In this document: positions 32,405-45,231 of the stretch, piece after piece
How the letters are laid out: each line of letters starts with the position of its first letter
Numbering within the stretch: position 1 is the first letter of the stretch
From: Spodoptera frugiperda
Taxonomy: Eukaryota > Arthropoda > Insecta > Lepidoptera > Noctuidae
DNA length: 64,000 bases
Direction of reading: 5' to 3'
NCBI RefSeq assembly: GCF_023101765.2
Contig: NC_064215.1
Coordinates: 4,216,001 to 4,280,000 of the forward strand
Made by a program: the position numbers and the translations under genes
The notes under the pieces: generated by a model
Told to the model about the DNA's origin: nothing
The model's input: only the letters and a program-made list of their open reading frames with translations
The model's database searches: none

Positions 32405-32572
32405 TAATACCAATTCCTGATTCCCCAATAACCCTGAAATTCCAAAGCCCCAAAAGGCCGGCTACACACTTGTAACGCTTCTACATAATTTTCAGGTGTC
32501 CATAGGCAGGCGGCGACTACATTTCATCAAGTAATCCGATCTGCTCGTTTACTGGATTATGCCATAAAAAAT
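32405..32572 (+). mobile_element. Family B repeat, partial
   Basis: ATTCCTGATTCCCCAATAAC, then AAAGGCCGGCTACACACTTG and GATTATGCCATAAAAAA: the 3' part of the family. Confidence 0.65.
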
Positions 32573-32939
32573 AGAATATACAAATACTTCTTTTAATCCT
32601 GAGTAACAAAGAAGCCTAACATAAGCTAATGCGTCATGGTTTATAAAAGCTTGACGTATTAGAAAAGTAAGCGATCGAAACTATGTTATTAAAATATAGT
32701 TCAAAATAAACATTGTACGACGATTCCTACACGTCATGTTTACTATTGTAATTACGTCAGAATTATGTAAGACAGACGTAATCAATCTCAGTCATTACAG
32801 ACTTGTAACTTTACATTATAAATTACAGTCTTCAGGAGTTTTAAAGTAGTGGTAAGGAAGGTGTTAAAGTATCAAAAACATTGTTACATTTTACAATCGA
32901 TCAAAGTGAATTCTTTCTTATTTTGAGTTTAAACGGCTT

Positions 32940-33170
32940 ATCATGTCAAAGTCAAAGTCAAATCAAATGGTTTGATTGCCTAGCACCTTGGAATAAATAT
33001 TCCAATTAAACAATAAACCATAATAACCATAATACTTTTGACAACAAATAAAGAAAGAAATAATAGTCTGTCGGTCTGTCCGTCAGTGAAGCTAGGTGCT
33101 CGTTCCAAAGTGTAGCTTTGAAGAAGAACGAGCAAAAAACTCAAAGTAAAATCGTACTAAGGGTACAGAA
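32940..33170. repeat. Degenerate retroelement tail plus a solo MITE C end
   Basis: CAAAGTCAAAGTCAAATCAA with AGGTGCTCGTTCCAAAGTGT resembles moth LINE 3' tails. AATCGTACTAAGGGTACAGA at about 33149-33168 is one end of MITE family C. Confidence 0.45.
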
Positions 33171-33689
33171 TACATGTAGATAGTTCCCATGTACAAATAT
33201 CTACGTATATGAGTCTCTCTATACGTCTGTGGCCCACTTGTTTAACAGGTGAAACGCTTGACCCGCTCCCTATAATGAACATCCAATTTACAGTCGAATG
33301 AAACACAACACTGATACTATCACACTTCATTTCCCTGAAAGGATAGGATTATGTAATTATCAGTTTTCATGTTAGGTACGTTTATTACTTGCGTCAGAAA
33401 CATTGGCGTGGCAGTGTAAGGGTTATTAAATGATACTAATGCTAGACAAACTGTTTCTATTCAATAGGATTTAGAATTCAGGTGCTGTTTAAGTTTATAA
33501 ACTGCTAGCTCAATCAAATAGTTACCTAATCACTTTACTTAACCCAATTACCTAAGGCTAATAATAATCCTTAACGTATGTATACTTGGGTACAACTAGG
33601 TACACCAGAGATGGTGAACCCTTACGAAACAAAGTGTAATTTTTTAAATGAAATATTATAGTTTGTTTAACAAAATTCATTTATTTATT

Positions 33690-33775
33690 TATTTTTTATT
33701 TTCAGCCATGGTCGTCCCACTGCAGGGCAAAGGCCTCCCTACCCTCCTTCCACTCGTCCCTATCCAGAAAAACGG
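33690..33775 (+). repeat. LINE 3'-end fragment
   Basis: CATGGTCGTCCCACTGCAGG and CAAAGGCCTCCCTACC follow a TTTATTTATTTATTTTTTA tract. The wording is typical of RTE/CR1-like LINE ends in moths, from memory. Confidence 0.5.
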
Positions 33776-34602
33776 TTCTAGTCAAAATTCATGCTGAACT
33801 GAATTCATTTGTGTAACTCTGAATCTTTAATGTTATTCATATTTGAAAATATCGACAGGCATAGGACAGATTTTGTAATCAATTACGTGCCCAAAATATG
33901 TGTCATCAATGACTGCATACCAATGGTTTGCCATCTGAACTACACCAACCAACATCAATCATTCTGTTTTGTTACAATAGGGTAGATGACTAATTTTTGG
34001 TTGATGCCGTCTTGTAGATTATTTTAAAATATTAAAACGTATTTTTTATTTTTCTTACGGAAACAAATAATTTCGAAGATATTATTATATCCATTTAAAA
34101 TATCGCGTGACATCACTTTTGTTTCTAATATCTTTTCATTACCTAACTGGCGGACTAATTAGATTTTTTATTTCCATACCCCGTCGGCGGTTAATGTATA
34201 AATTCTTTGCTAAATAAACTTTCCTATTGTGAACTGTACAATTGCCGAATGCTAAAAATCGTGTGAAACTAATGTTCGTATTAATCTAGATAATAGTAAT
34301 AGTAACGACCTCGACTTTCGACATTTTATAGTCTGAACTAATTTATGCAGCATTATACATTACACTGCTACTTCTAACCTTTTAGCTGTTTTAATATATA
34401 AGAGTGAAATGTCCATGTTGACTTTCAGTTATGTGCCACGCAAGGCCGACATCGGATCATATTTGGTATTCCAAAGGGCGTGTTGTTGTAGCTAAATTTC
34501 AAATTGTTTGCACAAAGTTGACTGTATGATAGGTACGCACACAGCTTACTGAAATATTGTTTGTGACAGTTAACATTTTTGAAATGGCGTCGATATTAAT
34601 GC

Positions 34603-34930
34603 TGCTTTTCTGCCAGAGATTTGGTATGCTACGTTAGTTGGTTTCCACCAATCATATTCACTTAGCTTAGCACTGGTGGAAACGGGTTCAACTAAGATAT
34701 GTTTTTTTTATATGGTAAGATGCGTGCTATAGACGCCTGCTATGCATGATTTAGCCTATTATCAATACATCGCATACTTGAGCTGCACTTCTTCTTCGTG
34801 CAGCTACTTTGCATATTTTAGTTGCACCGCTACATAACTTAATATCGGTGGAAACGGTCAAATAGTTTCACAGCTAAACTAGTACATCTTAACAGCATAG
34901 CTACATAGCACATCTCTGGTGGAAAAGCAC
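34603..34930. mobile_element. MITE family E, complete copy
   Basis: About 330 bp with matched ends TGCTTTTCTGCCAGAGAT and ATCTCTGGTGGAAAAGCA, the best-preserved copy of this family in the window. Confidence 0.8.
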
Positions 34931-35099
34931 CTAGAGATTTGATGACAAAAGAATGCTTAATGGCAACTTAAAATGAACATCACTTAAAGACTGAAAGAGT
35001 AATAAATATGAATGTTTTTAATGACTTCATAAAGAAAAAGTAAGTAACCTCGATTAAGCTCAGTGGTCTAAGCTACGTCTGTTGGAATCGCTAAGTACA

Positions 35100-35220
35100 A
35101 TTTTATGTTTAAATGTCTTCAAGGCCCGAGTGAATAGGTTGCTTATGGGCAGACGTGAAGACCGTAGGCCCCATCACTTACCATCAGGTGAGATAGCGGC
35201 CAAACGTAGACCCATTAAAT
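35100..35220 (+). pseudogene. LINE C-terminal fragment
   Basis: The frame FKARVNRLLMGRREDRRPHH then LPSGEIAAKRRP resembles the last codons and 3' end of a moth non-LTR retrotransposon. It has no start, domain or splice context of its own. Confidence 0.55.
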
Positions 35221-35708
35221 GTAGAAAAGTGCATCGTATAGTGTATGCACTGAAGAGAGCCCATAGAAGACATAGAATATAGTCATGTTAAAGTCAGTTG
35301 CATATATATATTCTTAATCCCTAATTCAATAGACGTCATTAGACTAATGTTCATTGAGAAATCAACAATAAACAATATATGCGTAAATTGAAACTAAACA
35401 CGTCCCACCAGTAACACAAATATCAGTATCAATCCACTAGAATCTATTATTGTTTATCTTGATAGACAGCAAATTGTTTCCTATCAGCGACGATCTCCCG
35501 AGACCAATGTGAAACCATTCAAAAGAAAAGCCTTTCTTGTCCTCCGTGTGTAATATTTTCACACAACTCTTTAGCAATAAAACAAAGTTTCGACTTGTCT
35601 AATGGACTGATATTTATATTTTTCTTTCCAAGTAGCAAAGAAATAAAACTACAGCTCTATGAAAAACATGGAAACAAAAAAGTAGGTTACTTTTTGACAC
35701 GAACTTTA

Positions 35709-35850
35709 CCCTTAGTACGAGTTTGTTTTACGTTGAACGAAAACGAAATGAGAGCGTGTTCAGGGCTCTAATTGGTCGGCTGGAATAATCTAACCAATCA
35801 GAGCACCGAACGCGCTCTCATTTCGATTACTAAACGTAAAGCAAACTCAT
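35709..35850. mobile_element. MITE family C, complete copy
   Basis: Ends CCCTTAGTACGAGTTTG and CAAACTCATG around the inner palindrome GAACGCGCTCTCATTTCG. This is the third copy. Confidence 0.78.
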
Positions 35851-36479
35851 GCTGTAATTTTATGTAGGTTAATATGGTCGGCTATCTAAGAACTGACTTA
35901 ATATTTATTCATGTGATCATAGAAAATCATACAAAAAGCGGTAGAAAGGAGAAACCTTTTTTACAAAATGTAGAATATCTTACGAAAAGTATTGACTTTG
36001 GCAAGTATAGGTTACATAGCAAGCCCTATATGAACGAGTATCAGCAATTTTACAGTATAAAAAATTCTAACTATTGCTAATTTTCTCTCTATCTAGATCC
36101 TAACTACATATTAGTATAGCCTACATTACAAGGTTAATTTCGACTAGTACGTCCTTCAATATTTATAATTTGAGCTACAAACTATATCACGCGACCCTGT
36201 CTAGACCCGTAATTGTGTTTGGAACGGTTAAAGAAAACGTGGAAACTATACATTGTAGTAATTATTGTTAGAACTAGACAAAAAGACATTTGGACACTTG
36301 GTCATTAATCTTATGATAGTAGGTATGTCACTGTACAATTATTGAGTACCATTTTAGTATAAATCACGTAACATAGTTGAGAGAAGAGCCTTTTCATTCT
36401 TGAAGAGATAGGCAGAGTGATACAGTGCACATGTAATACATAATCTCCACTTTACATCAGTTACGTATATCAATTATTG

Positions 36480-36648
36480 TTATCGGCTTAGTCACGTAAT
36501 TGTTTGACGAGGAACTCGACTAGTTTTAAGCCATCCTAGAGGCTCATATTCATGAGCAGCATTCCGCGACTCACGACGCGGCGATTGTCGCACTGCTACT
36601 CCGAGTAAGCCGATAACATAATAATTCATTTAGTATGTCTCACGAAAG
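36480..36648. mobile_element. MITE family D, copy 2
   Basis: Starts TTATCGGCTTAGTCACGTAA and reaches AGTAAGCCGATAACATAATA, then the shared tail TTAGTATGTCTCACGAAAG. Confidence 0.75.
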
Positions 36649-37119
36649 AAGAAGATTGTATGTCCTATGTATGTAGTAGATATGTATACCAGTACAGAGC
36701 ACTAATCCGGACTACGTGTTATTTTAGGAACATTATCGTAAAACTGAAATAACTTCGATGGCCCATTATTCGACTTGGGTATGGAATCTGTCATCGCTTG
36801 CTTTGCAGTCATAATTGCGGGCATTCCATGAGTCAGATGAATGAGGCAATACGTAGGTACATAACATATAAATCAATGGACACAATCATACTCCCAAAAG
36901 ATGTTATTTTGGCCATGTTTGTGAATGTATTGCTCAGATCAAGCAAATATTTGTTTTCCCCGAGTAAACATTGCTTTGTTTATTTAGTTTCTCTTTCAAG
37001 GAATCAGATCTGCCTAAATATGGTTACGTAAGATGTACCTATATTACATATACGTATGATATAATATCGTATTTGATACTTCGGCCCTATATGTATAGGA
37101 ATGAAGCGTAGAGCTGAAG

Positions 37120-37192
37120 ATCGAGTTCATTGGCGTGCCATTGGAGAGGCCTATGTCCAGCAGTGGACGAGAACAGGTTGATGATAATGATG
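37120..37192 (+). repeat. LINE 3'-end fragment
   Basis: GGCCTATGTCCAGCAGTGGA then AACAGGTTGATGATAATGAT, the usual 3' end of an RTE-type LINE with its short terminal repeats. Confidence 0.6.
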
Positions 37193-37603
37193 GTATGTTT
37201 ACGAATATTAATAACTGACCAGTATTTTGTATCCAATGAAATATATTATATACCGAATTTCTTCCACTTTTTTTCTCTATATATTTTTTGTCATATCATC
37301 GAGCCATCGACGTCCACTTGAAAAATGGACCTCATATTGAATAGGTTTTTGCCATGAGTGTCCAATGTATCTTTTTGATGCGGCCACGGGAAACTGTCCG
37401 GTAGAATATCATGTAGACCAAATAAAAGTGGGAAAAGGACCTTTTTTCAGTGAATGTAAAAATATTTCTCTAAGTAAATATTGCTTAGTAATGGTTAAGG
37501 TTTTTGTAGTCATAATAAAAATAAAAGAAATAAACAGTTGTTAGACTTAGTTACAACAACCATAGAATGATAGAAATATAAGATAGATAACTGCAAAAAC
37601 CAT

Positions 37604-37732
37604 TCGATTCCCGCACGGAACAATTTTTTGTGTGATCCCCAATTTGTTGTTCCGGGTCTGTGTGTGATGTGCATGGGAAATTAATTTGTTTGTTAACGCA
37701 CCCACGACACGACACGAGAGAAATTCCTATTT
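37604..37732 (+). mobile_element. Family G SINE, 5'-truncated
   Basis: Begins at the B box (TTCGATTCCCGCACGGAACA) and continues through GTTCCGGGTCTGTGTG to ACGCACCCACGACACGACAC. Confidence 0.7.
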
Positions 37733-37739
37733 ATTATAT

Positions 37740-39285
37740 AGTTACTTTTTTTAAGAGAAAAAATATTGCGGTCTACATTAATTACGTGGCAACACAAGAA
37801 AACAGATCATGAATTTAAACCTGACATTTTTATGACTAGTTGTGTTGTTAATTCTGTAATACCCACCTTAATAGGTAAGTTCTACTGTTTTTATGTCGCA
37901 GTGAATGTCAATTTCAATCACATCGATAATATATTATAGCTAAGTTAGTAGTAGTCACTAAAATTACTGGCCAATGTCAACGCGATCATTTCGCTCGAAT
38001 CGATTTATGGAAAATTTACAACGACAGCTCAACGACGGCTTATATCGATCTGTGAACAGTTGTGAATAATATAAACAAGTGATTTATTTTTCTAGACTGG
38101 ATATTTTAGTTATAATAAACTTATATACACGAAGAATGTACTGGATTTTAGTCATAAACGATAGGTGATTGTCAAGAAAACTTAGTTTTTCTCATTGAAA
38201 CTAACTTAATATACAACAGAATGTACTGGATTTCAAACATCAACGATAGGAAATGGCTAAGAAAATGTAGTTTTTTTCACTCATAATTAAAATCAATCCC
38301 AATTGGGATTTCTCCATACCAAGAAACTTGAGATCAACGACAAATTATGTCATCCCTCATAAGATTGAGATTCTACCTCTTCTCTCAATACTATTATAAA
38401 TTCAAGTTGCAACTCGAAACATTCACTGGGATTGCACCCGTAAAATTGCAACTCGCGTTTTTCTAACCACGTCACGATAACTTGTGACAGTTCGATGCCC
38501 TTTCCAGACGTCTGCAGTAGTCTGGTAGTCTAGGAGAGTCTGGCTCCACAATTCTGGTCATTCGCATCGCCAGCTAAAGTTTATGGTCGCAGTAATCTTA
38601 GCCATAAGCTACTAGAAGTTACGGCCAATAAATAAACAAGGAACGTTTGTTTTACAGTTACTTGTCAGTCGACAGGTATAGAGCATTTATAGAACTTCTA
38701 TATTGACATTTTGAAACTGTTTTCTAACTATCGAGTGTTAGAGAATACTTAAGACACTTAGTGCGTCTGATTAACTAAATAGTGGGACTTTATAGCCCAT
38801 GAATAGTGCAATTAAAAACGTTTAGAGTGTAAAACATTATCGTTTTAGCTTTAAATTAAATCTCTGTGATCCAAGTCTACCTTGTTCCAATTGTAACATC
38901 GATCTTAGCACTAAAAATCATCTTTACGGAACTCAATTTCATATTTCCATCACCTTTCATGCTATCCTTGTCACTTCGAGGGCCATCGATAAAGACAGAA
39001 AGACTTTTCAAGATGGCGATTGAGTGTTCGAGGATTAGACACTCCAATTCGAAGAACGTGTTTATTAAATATGAAAAATGAAAAATGTTGGCGAAGCTCG
39101 ACACAATGGACAAAGTGTAATTAAGTTTGAATATTTTACGAAACTGCCACCATTTTGGCAGAGAACCAAGAACCGAAGTGATTTACAGCTGTTAGTTAGA
39201 TTACGGATAGTTACATATGCTGTTATATTGTAACAGTTACTATGTAAATCTTTCTCTTTAAAAAGACATTGTCCCACACTGCTTT
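37740..39285. other. Intergenic, unassigned
   Basis: No gene seen; small frames lack any support. Two short related stretches (GAATGTACTGGATTT at 38135 and 38219) form a loose direct repeat, period about 84. Confidence 0.4.
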
Positions 39286-39289
39286 ACTA

Positions 39290-39465
39290 CTTTTTCCTGT
39301 GTCGTGGGTGCGTTTACAATCATACAAGTTCACAAAGACATCATGCCCAGACCCGAAACAACAAATTGTGGACAACACAAAGAGTTCTTCCGTGCGGAAA
39401 TCGAAAACGCTACACGTTGCACGGCAGGTAATTTCCCAACCACCGCGCCTACTGTACGGTCAAAT
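39290..39465 (-). mobile_element. Family G SINE, near full length
   Basis: Reverse copy from TTTTCCTGTGTCGTGGGTGC to the head CACCGCGCCTACTGTACGGT, with the B box damaged (AAATCGAAAACGC). Confidence 0.72.
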
Positions 39466-39469
39466 GACT

Positions 39470-40950
39470 AGAATATTTGGAATAACTTTAATGGGTATTA
39501 GAATACAAATTAAATAGGAATATAATGCAGAAAATAACGACATAAAACGTTTGGAGAAAATAAGTAATGAAAGGTATTGAATATCGTATGATCCTCAATC
39601 CCCAGAGATTCGTAAAGACTACCTTTTACCACGTACATATAGAAACCGTATGTTCATGAACAAAATAAATTCTATTTACACCAGCCATTTTATAATTTGT
39701 TCCATTTAAAATACAAATGATACGTATATTAGAATAGCAATTAACCATCGATCAATCAACGAAACAATAAAAAAAAAAACAAATTAGTATTCAAAAATAA
39801 AAATAGTACCATTATTGGAAAATGGGAGCAAGATTAATGCCACCCAGGGCACTTTATTTTCAGTACTAGACGTTTCAGATAGTCTCTTTGTCATATTGTA
39901 TTTAATGTAGATTTATTCTCTACATTAGAGCTCATAAAATATTCACCAATGAATAATTATTGTGAACACATTTGCTTATGTGAATACTAAGTATTAGATA
40001 TAGTTAACGTTCACGCTTTTTAACCCTTGAAGGGGTAGGCAGAGGATATAACACTACGTCAACTTTTCACTAAATGGATGATGATATGTTGACGTAGATA
40101 GATAGTAAGCCTATTACTATACACCTCCATGTCAGAATTATGATGCATGTCGGGACTAAGACATTTTTATAAAATACACAATACCTAAGTCTTTACCCAA
40201 CCTGGGCATACAACTGGGCACTACTAAAACAGTTAAACACCACTAGCATAAAGTAAAGGGCAGTCGAATGGGTTATACAATAGGATTTACATATTATTAT
40301 GGAACGTCAAAATTATTTATTTCAATTACACCGAGACGGCACTTTTCCACGTCCAAGCAAATATAATAATATTAAAAATGTCTGTCTGTCAGTCAGTCCT
40401 CTAGTTGTGTGTGAAGCTGTTTGGGTCATAATGTTCATCCCATACATACGTAGGTTTATTCAATTTGTCCAGTGGAGCTAATCAGTAAAAGTATTTTCTG
40501 TTCGTCCATCCATTATCAAGTACTTAGATTCAAAGGCACGTTTTAAATCGTTTACTGCTATAGAAATGTAAGTCCCTAAGTAGGTATAGCTAGCCAATTT
40601 TATTGAGTCGAATCAATTCAATAAAATTTCTTTCAACACGAAACAAAATGTCGTACGACCTCCTCACGGGTCAAACCTCTTATTGTGCCAAATTCTATAT
40701 AATAAATAGGTGGGCAAGTATTTTGATAAAATCAGCAGCCAATCGATTTAGTTGTTAAGGGTGTCGCGAGACGTTTAACCTGCTTTGTACCTTTAGGTAA
40801 TTACTTTATTTAGGTACGCTTTGAGTTAAACAAATGTTTACTACTACAAAAATACCAAAGTAAAAGATTAATCAAGATGATGTTAATTTAATGTTTACGT
40901 CATCATTATCATCAACAGCCTGCAAGTAGCCACTGACCAAAGGCTTTTTT
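39470..40950. other. Intergenic, unassigned
   Basis: No gene seen. A SINE-like remnant (AACCCTTGAAGGGGTAGGCA at about 40022) resembles the 3' part of the SINE at 53530 and 62280. Confidence 0.4.
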
Positions 40951-40954
40951 CTCA

Positions 40955-41131
40955 CCACCATCAGACCACCACAGATGGGGACCAGTAGGTCTGATGCCTG
41001 ATCCGGAGCTGCGGACTACCTAAACTCCGGCATGAATGTAGGAATGATGATTTTTAGTCAGTAAGAGTCTAACTCTCCCTCTCACCTCGCCCAAGACAGA
41101 AGAAGATATTTAATGATTTTCCCCCTTAAAT
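40955..41131 (+). mobile_element. Family A retroposon with longer 5' part
   Basis: CACCATCAGACCACCACAGA leads into GATCCGGAGCTGCGGACTAC and ends TGATTTTCCCCCTTAAATAA. It shows that the full family is longer than the 11360 copy. Confidence 0.7.
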
Positions 41132-41587
41132 AAGTAAAAAAATGCTTCCCTAAACACGTCAAACGAGCGCAAAAAACTCAATGTGTGGAATTGACACTGA
41201 TAATAATCGACAAATTCTGTCAACCCCATACACTGACCTCTCAATTCATTCCTGCTGTTTCAAGCAATCTGTTCACTATCACTATCCAGAACATAGTCCA
41301 ATCACATTGTTATTTTGGAACGGACCATCAACACGACTATACAAGTTATTACTGAGTTACAGTTTGGCAGCTGTGTAAACACATTATTTTGCCCGTTATA
41401 AAATCAGGGCATCTAGCCAGGCAATCCAGGCGTCAATTCAGATTCGAGGCTACTAGTGACCATGGTTAAACATAGTAGTAAATGTTTTGTTTATCGATAC
41501 TGCCGTTGGGTTGAAAATATTAAGTAAAATCGACTTTAATACTAGAAAATACTGACTTATGTTCATGTGTAGCTTACTAGGTAAGTT

Positions 41588-41790
41588 TTTTTTAAGGGGG
41601 GAAAATCATCCAATGGCTTTTTTGCCTTTGGCCAGGCGAGAGATAGTGTCAGGCACTTACTGACTAAAACCCACTCCGTTCCTTCTCCTACTCTTCGAGC
41701 CTAAAAACCACCCCGTTTGTGTTCCTACTCCTGCTTTTCGAGCCGGAGCCCCGGTAAATCCGCTAGGTATTCCACAGCTCCGGATCATTA
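41588..41790 (-). mobile_element. Family A retroposon, with internal duplication
   Basis: Reverse copy ending CCACAGCTCCGGATCA. The segment TTCCTACTCCTGC...CGAGCC occurs twice in a row, so the central part is duplicated. Confidence 0.72.
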
Positions 41791-41886
41791 CTAGGTACAC
41801 TTACATAATGCACTAGAAAGTATAGAACAAAATATTTTTTCAATTTATCTTTTTTTGTAATCTCTGCTTACCCTATATCTGTACCT

Positions 41887-42020
41887 TTTTTTTTTTTTTT
41901 TTTTTTTGAAAATCATATGACTTCTCCCGCCTTGGGTGAGGCGGGAGGGAGTGTCAAACTCTTACTGACTAAAAACCACCCCGTTCCTTCTCCTGCTTTG
42001 AGCCGGAGCCCCGGTAACTA
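41887..42020 (-). mobile_element. Family A retroposon, 5'-truncated
   Basis: A run of about 17 T (the A tail in reverse), then GAAAATCATATGACTTCTCC, ending at GAGCCGGAGCCCCGGTAAC. Confidence 0.72.
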
Positions 42021-42029
42021 ACCTAGAAC

Positions 42030-43700
42030 ATTAATCAACATCTTTATTATGATTATATTATAAGGGAAATGAAACCTTTTCTACAGCCGAGGGTTGAAAC
42101 GCGCTTAATCTCCTGAAATGTTAATTTAATTTAACAAGATAATGGACGAGGCGACTTCTCTTTCTCTATAGGTAAGTAAATAGGTCTGTTTAAATTAAAC
42201 TACTTATTTAAGGTTGATGGTAAATTTTGCTAATAATGTTATGAGTCCATTGTATACCTACTGTAATAAAGCTCATTATTGCCAAACATACTGGTATAGG
42301 TACGCCGAACACAAAAATGGTTTAGTTCTCTAAATTTAGGTACCACATAATGTACTTGTTAGTCTATACTTACTAAGAAAAAACTTCGAAATCAACTGAC
42401 GAAATTACACGACTCATTAACATTTTCTTGTCAAAGGCTTTTCGTGTGACCTATATTTCTAGCATCATCTACAAAAACGGTTACAATCCATAATCTATGG
42501 CTCGAACCTTTTTTAGAACAAACTTGGGCTAATACAATTTTAAAAATCGAACCTCATCTGTGGTCTTGACATTGAAAGTGTCATTTATTAATTTTAAAAA
42601 GTTAAATAAATGTATGCTTTGTTATTATGAGTATCTTTAACATAATATAAATTACATAATAAAAAATCACTGGATATATCGTTATGTAAGGAAATCAATG
42701 CAGTTTTTATTTTATTAAGTGTTTTATCGTAAAGCCAAGGTTATAAAGATTGATATTTATGATGTGGCAGCCATTAATTAGGTACTAATCAACGATGAAG
42801 TAACGCAACTGCCGTAGTATGATTGTCTTGTGTTTCTAAACATTTATAGTTTATTGTTTGTTTAGACCAGTTCAAACTGTCGATTATAGATTACACTTTT
42901 AAAACCCGTTATTCAAAACAATCGCGTCATTGGGATTTAAATATTTTGTTATATTTATTTATCAACTAATAAAATCTATGCAAGTCTAATCCAAAATGAA
43001 ATAAATAGACTTCAATGGTTTTCCTAGTCAAATATTAGTCGTAGTTAGTCAAAATCCCGACTCAGCACGGTGTCAACATATCGACGTGGCTTGCGGCGGT
43101 TCATGCAGACGCCTCGCTTAGTATTATCGAGTTTTCAAGGAGACTATTAAGTAAAACATTGACATTGACTCCACACTGCGACCCTTACGGCGTACCCCCA
43201 GGCCTCGGCACAAAGTTACGTCGACGCGAACACTAAACATAAAAAAAGTTAATGCAAAATGTGTGTTATGTAAGGCGAGAGCCTAATTCTGGATAATTTT
43301 GTACAACGTTTATTTACTTTAAATGTTCAGTCTAAACTCGCATTTATTATACTGTACGTTATATTATTACTGTCTACGTAGCAGGTATAAATAAATCCAT
43401 ACTGTCTAGAGCTCACCTGTGCACAACACTTACGTCACAACAAGGATAGCGTTATATAATGAGAGTTTTATCCTGACGACGGATTACCCAGCGCCGCACG
43501 TTTTTGGCAATTATACAACATCCACGGCCCCCAAGCACTAACGCCGCAGAGAAACACGGGAAAGCCAATTAGTCAACCTCGCAGACAGCCATGACGGACA
43601 CCAAAACATTATCTCTACAGGGAAGTTAACATCCAGCGATAATAATGCCGTTTGAAACGAAGACGGCAGCCAGTTGCTACAATAAGAGGCGCCAATCAAA
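42030..43700. other. Intergenic, unassigned
   Basis: No gene or known repeat. From about 43040 the sequence becomes patchily CpG-rich (for example TTACGTCGACGCGAACAC), leading into the GC island at 43920. Confidence 0.4.
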
Positions 43701-43919
43701 TCGTTTCATAAAGATTTAATAACTTATCGATTTTGAAACGGCGGCAGCGCATTTACGTAACATACTACGATAAAATCACAAATACATTGGTTACAGGAGC
43801 TACATGTGAACCGACGTTCTGTGGCCCAACGAGAATAGCTCGCGTCCCAATAACCGTATTGGCGATCATGTGTTTTCGAAGGTGGCCATGTTTTATGGTG
43901 TTGACAACGGCTATCGGCG

Positions 43920-44180
43920 GCGGCGCTACGAAGTGCGGTACCCACGTGAGACGCGCGGCAGCGGCTGGGCGAGCTGGCGGCACCTTCGGTCAGTCCATGT
44001 GAAGGGTTCAGAACAGAGGAGTGTAGGTTATCACGGTTATTGATCGAGTGGCGCGGGAGGGCGCGAGGTGCGCGCGGGCGGCAGGCTGTGCCGCGACTGG
44101 GCGGGCGCCCGGCCGGCCGCCAGCCGCCCTGCCGCCCTGCGCGCCCCCGCCTCAGCTGCGCGGCTACGGTTTTATTTTGA
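43920..44180. promoter_or_regulatory. GC-rich island upstream of the DUF389 gene
   Basis: A dense run of CpG and GGC/GCC (44048-44165) in an otherwise AT-rich window, 0.6 kb before the DUF389 start codon. It may be a promoter, an untranslated first exon or a separate noncoding transcript. Open frames here on both strands look like by-products of GC content. Confidence 0.5.
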
Positions 44181-44796
44181 CCCGCAACCGTTGCCGAGGG
44201 GATGCTCGTGATAAGATGAAACGGCCACGTGAACATTGTCAATAAACTTCAACGCGCTATATGGATTTATTTGACTGCGTTTAGTCGTACGTAGTGAAGA
44301 ATTGATTCAGTACTAAACCATTAATGACTACTACGTGCTTGCTACTGCAGTACTTCAATGTCATAAACAAGAAAAATCCATAACACATTAGCACCTACCA
44401 CCGTATTACGTATAGAATACTATTCATGTTATTTTCAAACAAGTAGTAGCTCGGGTACTTATGTTACATTTATAAAGATGGTCCTAGTTAAACACCGAGT
44501 ATTATAATGGGTTCTTATCTTTGTAGGTACATTATAATTATTTACTAAACCAAAACAAAGCAATCTACAAAGAAAAAAAACAAATTTAAGTCAGAATGCC
44601 TCGCAAGAACGGAAGCCAATTGTTTTGTAATTTTCCGCACATAAAGGCGACATTTCGACAGCAAATAAAACAATGGCCACTAGGGCGGAATTAGTTAGTG
44701 ATGTGATAGCGGCAGCTTAGATCAGAAGTAGACGCGAGCGCGGGCGCAACACACTGCACCTCTGCTGCCACGGACGTTATTTATGAATAGTCAATC

Positions 44797-45231
44797 ATGG
44801 CTGGAGTGCTATTTATCGTGAACGTGCCCAATAAGGAATATGAAAATTATTTAAAAAAGAATATCATTCCAAATTTAATATTCGAAAAAGAAAAGTACGA
44901 GAGAGCCTCAAAAGTTATTCATGAATTAAAAGAAAAGCATTTAGGAACAAAATCTATAGAGTCGTTTGCACAGGATGATGACAGTGCTGTCGTAATATCC
45001 AAGTGTCGATCAACCGATTGTTTGCATCAGAATATTAGAGCTGAATCGTTCGGATGTCCCAGTGAGAGTGGTTTAGCTGAAGGAGAGTTGGTGGATCGGA
45101 AAGGTTGCGTGAAGGCTTGGGAAGAGTTGAAGCAGGCGATAAAGCCGCGCAAGAACAAACTTACAATAACAAGGCCTACCCGGGGAGTGGACGTGCTCGC
45201 TGCATTTCACTGGGACACGCCACTGGAAACT
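44797..45231 (+). CDS. DUF389 gene exon 1
   Basis: Codes residues 1-145, ending GAA ACT before GTAAGT, phase 0. It is hydrophilic, with a Lys/Glu-rich stretch (LKEKHLG) and a conserved-looking end ([20 protein letters not shown]). If the intron is retained, the frame continues 26 codons to a stop at 45312. Confidence 0.9.

Noticed and set aside
43724..44242. 172-codon open frame on the minus strand across the GC island
   Set aside because: Arg/Ala/Pro-rich low-complexity translation with competing open frames on the plus strand; typical of a GC-rich block, with no domain or splice support.
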